Positions 1 through 11,180 of a stretch of DNA of 64,000 bases are shown one piece after another. Position numbers and translations under genes: made by a program. The notes beneath the pieces were generated by a model. It was not told the origin of the DNA. It worked only from the letters and a program-made list of their open reading frames with translations, and ran no database searches. Source of the DNA: Tamarix chinensis (taxonomy: Eukaryota; Streptophyta; Magnoliopsida; Caryophyllales; Tamaricaceae). The stretch covers positions 69,716,638 through 69,780,637 of the forward strand of contig CM060177.1 in assembly GCA_030549775.1 (NCBI GenBank), in the 5' to 3' direction. The stretch's first letter is position 1, and each line of letters opens with the position of its first letter.

Positions 1-967
1 AACCGAGGTATGTTCTCATGCTCTTGTCTGTATGTACTAATATGGTAAGGTACAAATATGACGTGATGTGGTGTGACCCCTACGACATGCATACTAGGTG
101 TTTTGATGCGGAGTTGTGGAGTGAGGGTTTGAAAGAGAAAAATAAGCAACTAAGATAACCAAAGGGAAGTACGCTGGTTAACGTAGGTATGGGCGACCTA
201 GGTAATCTATAATCTGTGAAATGATAAGAAAAAGGGGGAATTAAATAAATAAAAGAGTGGATGAAAATAAGGTTGCATGGGGGAAACTAGGGTTTGCATG
301 GGAATGATAGAGTTGGCATGGTGGAAATGATAGGGTTTGCATGGGGAGGTTAAGGTCCGCATGGGGGCGAACCTTACGTATGAAAATTTACTTTGGGACG
401 TGGGGAAGTTAATGGAAGGTCTGTTCGGGAGTCTGGAGGCTCGAGGTGAAAAATATTGCGTAGGGTCATATAAGGGTACCTAGGGTTTGGGAAAGAAACC
501 CTAATTTGAGAAGGTGGAATAAGAAAAAGAAAATAATAAGAATAGATGAGGAGGAGTGAGGTATGAGGGAGAGTTGAGTCTGAGGGTCATGATTTGGGTT
601 TCCAATGCGAGAAAAAGTCTGATAATCACAAAGGGTATTTAGTGGCCTAATATAAGCGCGGGAGATAGCTCGGTAACCTAAACCGAGTAAGGATATAGCT
701 AAGGCTGAATGTGTGACATGTATCCTACGTGCCGTGGATGTTCTATATGAGTTATGTGTCGTGTTTTAAATGCCATTATCTTATCCGTTCCATGTGTAAC
801 GTGGCTTGGAATCAAGAAGTGTGCTTGTGTCCTCATTACTATGTGATAGTATGAATATGTCATCAGTTTTTATGCGATGTGTTGAGGTCTTTGGCCATGC
901 ATGACAAAGGTGAGATGCCCTCGAATAAGATACGTTAAAACACTAACTACTTACAGAGAAAAATGTT

Positions 968-1312
968 GAGCCGAACCCAGACCGGCCCACCGGCTATAAT
1001 AGTGGCAGGGTATCTTACCCTCGCGACCGTTCCACCTGCTATAATAGTGGCAGGGCATGGGCCCTCGCGACCGTTCCACCGGCTATAATAGTGGGGGATT
1101 TCGTGCTCAACAAATCAAACATAAAAGTGATAAGACATGGAAAGATACTAATATTTACAGTGGAATACCTTGTGAGTCGGGGCCAGACCGGTCCACCGGC
1201 AAATAATAGTGGCAGGGTATATTACCCTCGCGACCGTTCCACCGGCAATAATAGTGGCAGGGCATGGCCCTCGCGACCGTTCCACCGGCTATAATAGTGG
1301 GGCTCCCGCACT
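968..1312 (+). repeat. Two arrays of the CCACCGGCTATAATAGTGG motif in LTR H
   Basis: Two clusters (about 968-1100 and 1183-1312) each hold three copies of CCACCGGC(TATAATA)GTGG, spaced by about 45-60 bp and linked by a GGCAGGG(C/T)AT..CCTCGCGACCGTT segment. The arms CCAC and GTGG are complementary. The paired-array arrangement is the same in LTRs A to E. Confidence 0.85.
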
Positions 1313-1490
1313 CACATGGATCGATAAAGACTATGATGTGAATCGTTATAATTATCTGAGATCTTATGAGAAAGTTATCTGATTCGTAACCAGCATTGTT
1401 CATCTGTGTTACTGTTTATTATTCGCATGCTATGTCTGCTTGTTCATGTATTTTTGTGTATATGGGCCTTAGTGCGTCTGTTACCTTACT

Positions 1491-1546
1491 CAGTACGTAG
1501 CGTACTGATCACCCGTTTCATGGGTGCTGCTCATTCCCACGAGCAG
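1491..1546 (+). promoter_or_regulatory. Three-hairpin cluster in LTR H
   Basis: Three perfect inverted repeats lie nearly end to end. They are CAGTAC-gtagc-GTACTG (1491-1507), CACCC-gtttcat-GGGTG (1510-1526) and CTGCTC-attcccac-GAGCAG (1527-1546). The cluster lies 434 bp before the LTR end. The same three stems recur in LTRs A, C and E and in decayed form in I. As it lies downstream of the presumed TATA box it would be in the leader RNA. A function in packaging, translation or priming is only inference. Confidence 0.75.
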
Positions 1547-1980
1547 AAGACCCGTCTGAGTTTTGCATGTAGGGGACGATGTCCTTGTCACTTACAGGGC
1601 TGAGAGTTGAGTCTAGACCTAGCTTGGGGGCCGAGAGTGACGTGGCCGGAGAGCATCCCCCGTCTTGTTTCTCTGTATTATCGTACTTTGTTTTATTTCG
1701 TTATTTTGTGCCCTCTAACAATTGGTACTTTTAAATTGTACTTCAGATTGTAACCTTTAACTTTTGCACTCTGATTCTTTCGAAATTATGCTTTACTAAT
1801 GATTTGTTTTGGTTCTATTCTTTTTAGCCTTAGCACTTAGTATCGGGTCAGTAGGCGTGAATCGATCTGGTACTAAGTGTGGCGGTAATACCCTCGGATT
1901 TACAGTTTTATTTGCTTGCTTCCGCTAAATTCTTTTTAAATTAAACGAAATTTTTCAGTAGTAAATTTGGGGGTGTTACA

Positions 1981-2872
1981 ATAGTGGGGTCCCAAACTTA
2001 AGTAAAGTGAAGAATTAGATGATAATAAGCCATGGTAAGGCATTAATGACTTACAGCAAAATATCATGTAGGTTAGGATTGGCCGTACCTTAATTACTGA
2101 TCCATTAGTGATAATAGTGGTAAGGAGCATTATACACTAGAGTTGTACCTTATTTACTAATTCATTAGTGAGAATAGTGGCTAGGAGCGTCCTTTCTTAT
2201 AAGTTGTTCTTGTTTACAGTTTCACCGGTTGAGAATAGTGGGGTCCTAAACCTAAAGTCGATAAAATCATGAGTTGATTATTATTGTACTAATACCTTAA
2301 GTTATCATATTAATGAATGAGTTGGTATGATCTTCTTATACATGTGTCATCCCTTATTGTAGTGTTATTGATAAATGTAACCTACTTGAAAATAGTGTTA
2401 CCTTACTAGTACATAGTATACTAATCACTCTTATTATAGGTGTTGTTCATTCTCATAAGTAGAAACCCCTTCTAATCATGTGTAGGTTAATGAGGACTCA
2501 CTAGATGACTTTGTTGCATACTATGCTGTGATCGGGGCAAAGTGATGCGATTGTGACAAGGGCCGGGGAACTAAGAGTGTGGCATCCCGTTGTTATTTTA
2601 GCTAGTTTTATTCTTATTAGTGTTTCAGTTGAACGATTATTTATGTATTCTAATATTCCTTTCGGAATGAACACCCAACTCTTATTTATGATATGGATTT
2701 CTCTTATTCTACACTTATCAAAGTTTGTGTACTGTTTTATCTTGCCTTGTAGTTGGTATAAAGATGGTATAGGCTAGACTTATACCAATTATGGCAGTAA
2801 CATCCCTCTTATGTTTGAATATTCTTACACTTAAAATAAATTTTGTTAATAGTGAGTTTTGGGGGTGTTGCA
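1981..2872 (+). mobile_element. LTR 'I' remnant, old sense-oriented gypsy LTR
   Basis: The segment ends in GGGGGTGTTGCA at 2872, a decayed form of GGGGTGTTACA. It has three degraded AATAGTGG units (about 2080-2240), a degraded hairpin cluster (2407-2462) and the end block GGCAGTAACATCCC (about 2793). LTR H abuts it at 1981 exactly where an array unit would be expected, so H was probably inserted into I. More CpG decay than in H suggests an older age. No coding potential. Confidence 0.6.
2407..2462 (+). promoter_or_regulatory. Decayed three-hairpin cluster in LTR I
   Basis: The order and loop sizes match the cluster at 1491-1546: TAGTAC-atagt-ATACTA, CACTC-ttattat-AGGTG, TTGTTC-attctcat-AAGTAG. 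Several stem pairs are now G-U or mismatched, as expected for a dead copy. Confidence 0.55.
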
Positions 2873-3892
2873 TAAATATTTTGGTACTTTATTTGGTTGA
2901 GTTTTATGTTACTTCTAAACACCGACTTTGGTGGCTTTTATGCCTTGGTTGGTGTTTGATGTCAACACTCAAAACACCCAATTGGATTTATATTTGCAAT
3001 CAAATAATGGAATCTTAGAGGCCTTCCCAATATTCATACTTAGGTTTTGGTTATCTTAAACTATTCCCTCTAACCTACAAGACCAAGTGTGGTAGATGTT
3101 GAATATTCCTAAGAAAATCCCATTGGCACATGTTTGTAGTGGTGGCGGGAGTTGCGTCCTACTCTATTCCCCACCATGGATAATGACATTATGTGGTTTT
3201 ACCTTTATATTTTGTTATGGAAACTCATTAATTAATTGTCACGTGTGTTATATTTGCCTTGTTATGTCATATATGCTACACGTGATTCTTGTGTGTTCTG
3301 TTTTCTATGCATGTCGTATGCCATGTATTATTTATGACCTCAGTGTATAGCGTGAGACCTTACCATATTTTAGGTATTTTATTTTACTAATATTTCAGCA
3401 TACTAATACTACATTTATATGGTCACTGTGATAATTTGTCTTATGTTCTAGTGAGTAGAGGATGATATGCAATGTTACAACTCTCAACTCAAGTATGTTG
3501 AGGACGATATCATGGGCTAGTAGTCTAGCATTGCTTGGGGATCAAGGCTTAAATTTTTTGTTTAGTCAAGAGTTAGACTAACCATGCCCACTATGTTGGG
3601 ATATTTTGCTCTTTCTAGTTATTTATAATCTTGTCTTTAGTTCATGTATTTAGATTATGTAAATTCCTATCTTATCTATATTATTCTCTTCCTTAGTATC
3701 ATTACCATCATATTGTTAGAGCATATTTTTCCTTGTTATCATTCTACTTTGCCTTGCATAAAGTATGTGCTAGGTAATTATAAAACTTCTCCCATAGTTG
3801 ACTTGGCAATAACATTCCTCAATTATATTTTTAGTATGCTTATACAGTCTCTTCAAAATGAAATTTTCTAGTTTAAAATTTAGGGATGTTAA
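2873..3892 (+). mobile_element. LTR 'J', very old sense LTR remnant
   Basis: The last ~250 bp run parallel to the end of LTR I: CTTGCCTTG, a GTGCTAGG-type segment, GGCAATAACATTCC (about 3806) and a terminal TTTAGGGATGTTA. The 5' boundary is not visible and the region 2873-3350 shows nothing else recognisable. The short open frames here are AT-rich noise. Confidence 0.35.
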
Positions 3893-4619
3893 AGTTTTAG
3901 AATATGCCTAATTACATCTCTAAACCTTTTTTGGGTAAGTAATGTAGATTATTGTTACTTCTAAAATAGGAAAATAGGTACAAATTCCAATGGCCATACC
4001 TACAAAATGAACTAAACTAGAAACCTCACATAAGAAACAAGTTTATCATAGGATGGGTAGGTTTTTAAAGTCTCAAACTTTGTGGCCATACCCCTCACAA
4101 TATCCCCTATGATCATCATTTTAGTATGCTCCTCGCTCTCAAACAATTAGTTTATTTCCCTATTGCTATATGTGATACATGCAGGCAGCATAGGTATCAT
4201 CTCAAAGAATATTTTCTTATCACGAAGCCTCTCCCACTTACACAACCAATGTATATTCTATTTCCATGTCACAAGCACTTGTCGTACTCTAATACCTTTC
4301 ATCATCAAGATCCAAATACATCTCATAAATTCACAAGAGAGGAATAGATGGTGATGATGCCCATTCTCTTAATCACATAGAACATTCTAAGGATCCATAT
4401 CGTATCCAAATATGCATATCTTTGGTTGGCAATCATTCATGCATTATAAATCATAACATTAACTGGTGTATGGGAATTGATAGTTTATTCCACATGACAT
4501 AATACCATTAAACTTTGGGTGCACTTTAATGTAAATAACCATACACCTAGGTAATATGGTATTTACCGTATTTCACGTACCTTATTTATGTTTTATATTT
4601 GTAAGAATAGTTTAGAGGG
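3893..4619. other. Unassigned AT-rich intergenic DNA
   Basis: No open frame with a recognisable domain, no terminal repeats and no structured repeat is visible. It lies directly 3' (minus strand) of a LINE reverse-transcriptase fragment and may be the decayed 3' end of that LINE, but no motif proves it. Confidence 0.4.
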
Positions 4620-5075
4620 ACAAATGGATGCAAAATAGCCTCTTCATCAACCAAGATATCGATGATAGAACTAATAACTCCCATATACTTCTTCCCTTAA
4701 GATAATAGGCATGCACCCTTTAAATCCATAGGATGTATTTTTTGGTAGCAAGCCACCAAATTAATCAACCCTACATAACAATGTTCCATGACTAAATTTG
4801 GATTAGGCCTAAATCCTCCTTTATTCTTGGGTAAAAAGATTGTATCTTATGCCATGTGGGCCTTTTGAGACTTCTTTGTAACCACCCATAAAAGCAATAT
4901 GTATAGAGATACAATATCTAATACAATACCCTATGGTAACAACATTATCAAGCTCTAATAATCTTGGATTGCATATAGAACCAATTGAAAAAGTTGCAAT
5001 TGTTCTACTTGAATAAGAAGTTGTGCATCCCATGCTCTTATGTTAGCATCGTTGGACCTCAACCTTCCATTTGAA
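4620..5075 (-). pseudogene. LINE (L1-type) reverse transcriptase, C-terminal fragment
   Basis: In one minus-strand frame the residues WDAQLLIQVEQLQLFQLVLY, then LLP, LLLWVV, and FLPKNKGGF with a following N..LVMEHCYVGLINLV segment appear in the order and spacing of the thumb/linker part of plant L1-type ORF2 (family pattern W-[DS]-x-R-L-L-S...LP...FLW...VC.PK..GGLG...N.A). At least three in-frame stops occur, two of which replace expected coding positions, so this is a dead fragment. The catalytic YADD core and the endonuclease are absent. No other LINE segment was found nearby. Confidence 0.6.
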
Positions 5076-5483
5076 TAGATTACTAAATTTTGACAAAATT
5101 CAATTTTTACACCTAAAACCCTAGTTATCAAGAATGAGTTTCTATAATTTATTTGGGTTTCATTCTTTTACATAGTTGATTATTAATTTTACTTTAAAAT
5201 TTATTAAATTTTGTTTCTAAATTAATATTTTGGATGAATTCTTTGGAATTGATGTGTTTTATGTTTTGGGTTGTAAGCCTTAATTAGTTAAGTCTTTTTT
5301 GACAAATTTTATATTTTTTTTTCTATTTTTATCCACTTTGATTATTTTTTTTTCTAATTTAGTCCTTCTATTTTTTTAACACAATCTAGGAAGGCATTCT
5401 AGTGGTCTCTAAAGCTAGAGTTACCTCCTTTCTTCTCTATTTGAGTTATAGATAATAGGTAAACGTACTTAAACACTTACAGG
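5076..5483. other. AT-rich DNA up to the insertion site of element A
   Basis: It holds poly-T/A tracts and no gene. Positions 5479-5483 (ACAGG) pair with 23091-23095 (ATAGG) as the target duplication of element A, so this DNA was once joined to the sequence after 23090. Confidence 0.5.
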
Positions 5484-5938
5484 TGTAACACCTCCAAAAT
5501 TTTCACACTTTTTTTTTCAAAAAAAAAACAATACTTATAAATTAAAACTGTAGATTTTGGGGATGCTACCGTCACACTTAGTACCAGACCGATTCACTCC
5601 TACTGTTCTGGTACCAAGTTCTAAGGCTAAGAAAAATAACTTATAACATTATTCAATAATCCAAATCCATAATAGGAAAATTAGAGTACGCATAAGTCTT
5701 TATATAATTTGAAATACTGGCTATTGTTTTTCAGAGAATAAATTCACAACATTAATAAATTATTTCTACAAAGTTAAACATAATAAAAGGTAACTTCAAT
5801 AATAATCTCAAAAGGAAAACAACCACGCCACTCCATGAACCGATCCAGTCCACAATTACTTGGCCCCACCTGATGTCCCATAGACATCAATAGCATCGAA
5901 ATAAGCGTCTCCTACCTACAACAGGTCAAACGGGCCTT

Positions 5939-5994
5939 CTACTCATGGGAATAAGCAGTACCCATGAAATAGGTGATCAGTACGCTATGTACTG
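5939..5994 (-). promoter_or_regulatory. Three-hairpin cluster, element A 3' LTR
   Basis: CTACTC-atgggaat-AAGCAG, TACCC-atgaaat-AGGTG and CAGTAC-gctat-GTACTG (plus-strand order; reverse of the sense order). The outer stem CAGTAC/GTACTG is perfect while the other two have mismatches, as expected for a copy free to decay. Confidence 0.6.
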
Positions 5995-6206
5995 AGTAAG
6001 GTAACCGAGCACTAAGGCCATCATACAAAATTTACACAACTAATGTATAATAATAAAGGAGCATAGAATTAAATCACAACAACACAAGATAAAATAAATG
6101 TTCAGATGAAATATCATGATTCAATATGGATCAGAATATTTACTTCATCAAGCCTTTATTGAATTTATTTTTACACCATGCTCTTTATCAAGTCCATACA
6201 AGTACA

Positions 6207-6545
6207 GGAACCCCACTATTTTTGCTGGCGGATCGGTCTCCAGGGTACTTTGGCTCCTGACTGCTATTATAGCCAGTAGATTGGTCACTTAGGGTACATG
6301 CCCTACCACTATTATATGCCCATGGATCGGTCTGGGCCCTTCTCACACAGTGTTCCATTGTAAGTCATTAGTGTCTTCCCACATCTTAACAACATATATG
6401 GTTTGGTTTGTTGAGCTCGGGATCCCCCATTATTTTAGCCGGTGGATCGGTCACTAGGGTAACATACCCTACCACTATTATACGCCGGTGGATCGGTCTC
6501 CAGGCTACCGTAGTACCTGGCCACTATTATATCGGTGGATTGGTT
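6207..6545 (-). repeat. Two CCACTATTAT..GGTGGATCGGTC arrays, element A 3' LTR
   Basis: Two clusters (6207-6338 and 6420-6545), each of three units of CCACTATTATA-N(0-5)-CGGTGGATCGGTC, are separated by a spacer containing GTGTTCCA and GTAAGTCATTAGTGTCTT. The layout equals that of the 5' LTR copy at 18984-19325. Confidence 0.8.
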
Positions 6546-7249
6546 TGGGCTTGGCTCAACATCTTCCACTTTACATGATTAATGTTTTAAGTATCTTATT
6601 CAAAAGCTTTTACCCTGGACATGCATGAATCATTCCCTTTACACTTCACACATCACAAATCATAAATTCCACCCACATAATTACAATCACCAAATACACA
6701 TGATACCACAAAAACCCTAAGCAGCCACACCAAATCCTAATTAACCACAACAAACCATAGTTAACCACTCTAAACCGTATTTAACCATAACAACCATCAT
6801 TAGCCATTCCAAACCTTAGTTAATCACAACAACCCATAGTTAATCACTCAAAACCCTAATTCAGTCTCCTCTATGCCCTTATAATGTCCTAAGTACTATT
6901 TTTCACCCAAAACATCCAAACACCAAAATAACTCTTCTATTAACTTCCTTACATCCCAAGTCAACGTTCTATATGTAAATTCCACTCCCATATAGACCTT
7001 ACACACCCCATGCAACATTAATACCACCATGCAACCATTAATACCACCATGCACCATTAATATCACCAGGCAAACCCTAATACCACCATGCAAAACCCAA
7101 TATTTTGTCATACAAAATCCTAAATTGAATCCACACAAAACCAAAGATCCATCCATACCAAACCCTATATTCAAACCATATCAAACCCAACATTCATCCA
7201 TACCAAACCCTAAATTCAAACCATATAAAACAAAAGATTTAATTATCAT

Positions 7250-7610
7250 CACACAAAACCATATAAAACTACAAATTGGATTCTCTCATGTAAGACCATA
7301 AATTAGATTCTCCCTCTCGAACTCATAAATTAGATTCTCCCATAAGAAACCATAAGTTATATTCTCCCACACAAAACCATAAATTAAATTCTCCCTTACA
7401 AAACCATAAATTAGATCCCCCCATATGAAACCATAAATTATATTCTCCCACACAAAACCCTAAATTACATTATCTCATACAACATCATAACTTAAATTCT
7501 CGCACATAACACCATAAAGTAGACTCTCCCATACAAACCATAAATTATATTCTCCTATACAAAATCATAAATTAAATTCTTCCACACGAAACCCTAAATT
7601 CCCTATTTTA
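7250..7610 (-). repeat. 27-bp minisatellite in element A 3' LTR
   Basis: About 12 degenerate head-to-tail units of roughly 27 bp, consensus CATAAATTAGATTCTCCCAT followed by ACAAAAC. It matches the array at 20080-20440. The unit length, a multiple of three, keeps several frames open; the resulting repetitive peptides are not credible genes. Confidence 0.8.
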
Positions 7611-8077
7611 TTCCTCCACTCATAGATCATTAAAATACTTAGGTTAACTCATTTCCCCTTTAGTCACTTACTTCCCATTTTCCATTTTCAACCTTTTCCC
7701 CACACAATACACTTTTATACATCCTCAGATGCATTTCTTATAGGGTCACAACACATATCATCATATACCATAATATTTCATCACATATAGTACACATGTC
7801 ATACAAAAACATATTTCAACTCCATGTTATATGACATACGAAATAATTACAATAATAAACATAGGATGCATATCATACAAAGCATATAATGCACATCAAT
7901 ACACAATAGGCCTTAGTAACCCCTTACCTAAAATGTCACTGGTCTTGGCGCACACTCCTATACCTCTTGAGGGCTTTGACTGGGTTCACCTATTATGGGA
8001 AAAATACTAGAATTAGGTTCCCTCTTAAAAATACTATTAGATACTAACTTATCCTAAGACTTGGTTTTTAATTAAAA

Positions 8078-8107
8078 CTAGTTATATTTTCCCGTGCGAT
8101 GCACGGG
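8078..8107 (-). other. Helitron 3' terminus: hairpin plus CTAG
   Basis: The inverted repeat CCCGTGC-gat-GCACGGG (8091-8107) has a perfect 7-bp stem and 3-nt loop. It is followed on the minus strand by 9 AT-rich nucleotides and the terminal CTAG (8078-8081). This is the standard Helitron termination signal. Confidence 0.93.
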
Positions 8108-8317
8108 TAGAATTTTAGACATTGTAATAATAAATTTTAAAATAATAAGAATAAAAAATATTATAAGAAGTAATAAAATTATTATAAGAAATCAAAGTTA
8201 ATATAAAGGATAAGATATTGGGAGAAATATGAAATAATAAAGTAATACATTATATATAGAAATGACAAATATGAAGTATATGGAGCAAATAACCGAAGAA
8301 GAAAATACATAATGTAG

Positions 8318-8524
8318 CTAGATATTTTGGAACAATTCATTGAAGACAACATTTGCTGTGGATGTACTTTCTTTTCTTTTATTGTCACATATCAATATTT
8401 TTAGTCTATTACGATGTGTAACTCTTGACACTATAACGTAAAACTGACCGTGGCCAAATATTAGTTTTTTCAATAGTGATTCAACATGGGATTTTGATTG
8501 ACCGTGACTTTTATTTATTATCAT
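8318..8524 (-). pseudogene. Helitron Pif1-like helicase, C-terminal end only
   Basis: The 68 residues include INKSHGQS (family INKSQGQ), then GHGQFYVIVSRVTHRNRLKI (family SHGQLYVAVSRVTSRKGLKI) and a conserved tail NVVFNELFQNI. These are the last helicase motifs and tail of plant RepHel proteins. The stop lies about 240 bp before the Helitron 3' end, the normal position of the RepHel gene. The start of this open stretch is simply where an ATG falls; no Rep or other helicase motifs are readable upstream, so this is a relic. Confidence 0.8.
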
Positions 8525-8639
8525 TGTATAAAATAATTAGTAGTTTACTGATATGAAAAGTATTATGTACTTTCACTATACCTGTAACATAGGGGAAAAT
8601 ATTAATTTTGCAAACAAATGATGTTGCAATTTTTTTATG

Positions 8640-8840
8640 ACATTTAGTTGTGAATATTTGCTATTAAAAATACCGCTAAAATTAGTTGCTTTAAACATAA
8701 AATAACCACTGGCTCCATACAATTACTCATAAAAAAAATTCTTAAGTTGACCAACTTCATCATCCCAAAGTAAACATTCCAACCTCTCTTTTTTACAATC
8801 ACACCTAGAAAGCAAGGAATTAATTTTTTATGCAACTATT
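8640..8840 (-). pseudogene. Possible captured RPA-like (OB-fold) fragment
   Basis: A minus-strand frame reads CKKERLECLLWDDEVGQL and then NFFYE before a stop. The pattern R-L-x-C-x-L-W-x-[DE] resembles the single-strand DNA-binding fold of plant replication protein A-like proteins, which plant Helitrons often carry. The match is short and the frame is interrupted, so the call is tentative. Confidence 0.3.
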
Positions 8841-9239
8841 ATACCTGTTAATAATAATATGATAAATTATTTCTTCTTTCTACTCACTCATTGTCCTCCA
8901 GCAAAATATCCATTAACTCGGTCAAATTCTTATTTTGGTTCTCACGTATACCTTCAAGTTTTATTTTCACAATCTTACCTATGACATCTAGTAAACAAAG
9001 AATAATTAGAAAATATTAGATTAACTCACTACACCATTATGCACTAATGATCTTTTGATGGGTGAATTTGGTTTAGATATATGTAGATAGGTGCCATTTC
9101 TGAAACTTGAATGCTTCTGTCTTTTACTCCCTATTGAGCTTATGTAGTGTTTTTTTTTTAAATTTTTCAACTGGCTTCTAATTATATAATTAGAGACAAA
9201 ATCAAAATTAATAAAGGGAGGAAGTGAGAAGTAGAAATG

Positions 9240-9980
9240 TTATATGTAATTAATTTATATAACCACTTCATTTGGTGTTTTAATTATAGATAATTACTTA
9301 ATTAATACGCAGGAGATGAATAATTATATTATAATAATGGCAACAGATGAATAGTTATATGACAACAAATAAATATATATATGAACCTATACATATGTGT
9401 TGTTTGACCGGTTTATGCACTTTATATAATGTATTAATTATTTATATTATTTATTTATTAATATGTAGTAGATGAAGAGTTTGAAAACTCAATTAATACG
9501 CAGGAGATGAATAATTGGTTGCATATATTTAGGTAATTAATTAAGAAAATACTTGATTAATACTTCATTAAATTTAGTTATATGCATTTGCTGCATGTAG
9601 GATAAGAATAGTTGTATTATATTAATGGCAGCAGATGCATATGTATTGTTTGACTGGTTTATGTACTTCATTTGGTGTATTGATTATTTATCAATTATTT
9701 ATATGTTAATATGTAGGATATGAATAGTTTGACAATTCAATTAATACACATAAAATGAATAGTTGGCTGCATATGTTCAAGTAATTAATTAAGAAAATAT
9801 TTGATTAATACTTTATTAAAATTAGTTGTTTGACATAGATACAATAAATAAATAAATAATTATATACATTTGTTGTACATAAGAGATGAATATTCACATT
9901 GTATCAATGGACATATGCATGTAAATCAAATGAATATGCACTTTATTTTGTGTATTAATTATTTATATATTCAAGTGTAG
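9240..9980. repeat. AT-rich Helitron interior with diverged repeats
   Basis: Segments such as AATTAATACGCAGGAGATGAATAG, TAATTAATTAAGAAAATA and ATTAAAATTAGTTGTT recur several times at irregular spacing. They are diverged copies of pieces of the 600-bp unit that follows. No coding potential is visible. Confidence 0.6.
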
Positions 9981-11180
9981 AATAGTCCAACAATTTAATT
10001 AATACACAAGAAATGAATAATTTTCTATATATGTTCAGATAATTAATTAAGAAAATATTTGATTAGAAAATATTTAATTAATACTTTATTAAAATTAGTT
10101 GTTCGATATATGTACACCAAATAAATAGTTATATATATTGAATGCACATAGGAGATGAATAGTCGCATTATATTAATAAATAGTTATATTAATTATTTCA
10201 TCTTATTAATTAGCAATAATATATGGCACTTTATACAGTGTATTAATTATTTATATTATTTATTTATTAATATGTAGAAGATGAAAAGTTTGACAACTCA
10301 ATTAATACGTAGGAGATGAATAGTTGGTTGCATATGTTTAGGTGATTAATTAAGAAAATACTTAATTAATACTTCATTAAAATTAGTTATATGTATTTAC
10401 TACACATAGGATATAAATAGTTGCATAGTTTTCTGCATATGTTTAGATAATTAATTAAGAAAATATTTGATTAATATTTTATTAAAATTAGTTGTTCGAT
10501 AAATGTGCAGCAAATAAATAGTTATATGCATTTAATGCACATAAGAGATGAATAGTTGTATTATATTAATGAATAGTTTTCAAATGTGCAACAATTCAAT
10601 TAATACACAGGAAATGAATAGTTTTCTACATATGTTCAGATAATTAATTAAGAAAATATTTGATTAGAAAATATTTAATTAATACTTTATTAAAATTAGT
10701 TGTTCGACATATGTACACCAAATAAATAGTTATATATATTGAATGCACATAGGAGATGAATAGTCGCATTATATTAATAAATAGTTATATTAATTATTCC
10801 ATCTTATTAATTAGCAATAATATATGGCACTTTATACAGTGTATTAATTATTTATATTATTTATTTATTAATATGTAGAAGATGAAAAGTTTGACAACTC
10901 AATTAATACGTAGGAGATAAATAGTTGGCTGCATATGTTTAAGTAATTAATTAAGAAAATACTTAATTAATACTTCATTAAAATTAGTTATATGTATTTA
11001 CTACACATAGGATATAAACAGTTGCATAGTTTTCTGCATATGTTTAGATAATTAATTAAGAAAATATTTGGTTAATATTTTATTAAAATTAGTTGTTCGA
11101 TAAATGTGTGGCAAATGAATAGTTATATGCATTTAATGCACATAGGAAATGAATAGTTGCATTATATTAATGAATAGATA
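9980..11180. repeat. Two tandem copies of a ~601-bp unit in the Helitron
   Basis: Copy 1 (about 9980-10580) and copy 2 (about 10581-11180) align at an offset of 601 bp with few differences (for example ACACAAGAAATGAATAA at 10003 and ACACAGGAAATGAATAG at 10604). Both contain the same sub-repeats (TTAATTAAGAAAATA.. ATTAAAATTAGTTGTTCGA). The high identity suggests a recent duplication inside the Helitron. Confidence 0.85.

Larger units (their letters stand above)
1..1980 (+). mobile_element. LTR 'H', 3' part of a giant gypsy LTR (truncated by window start)
   Basis: The segment ends in GGGGGTGTTACA at 1980, the sense-strand end shared by the long LTRs in this window. Its last 40 bases closely match the reverse complement of the start of LTR C (44686), so H and C are probably one family. 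It carries two CCGGTGG/AATAGTGG arrays, the three-hairpin cluster and the block GGCGGTAATACCC near 1883, all in the order seen in the other LTRs. No tRNA primer-binding site follows position 1980, so it is a solo LTR or a 3' LTR; the target duplication cannot be checked because the start lies outside. It has no coding potential. Confidence 0.8.
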
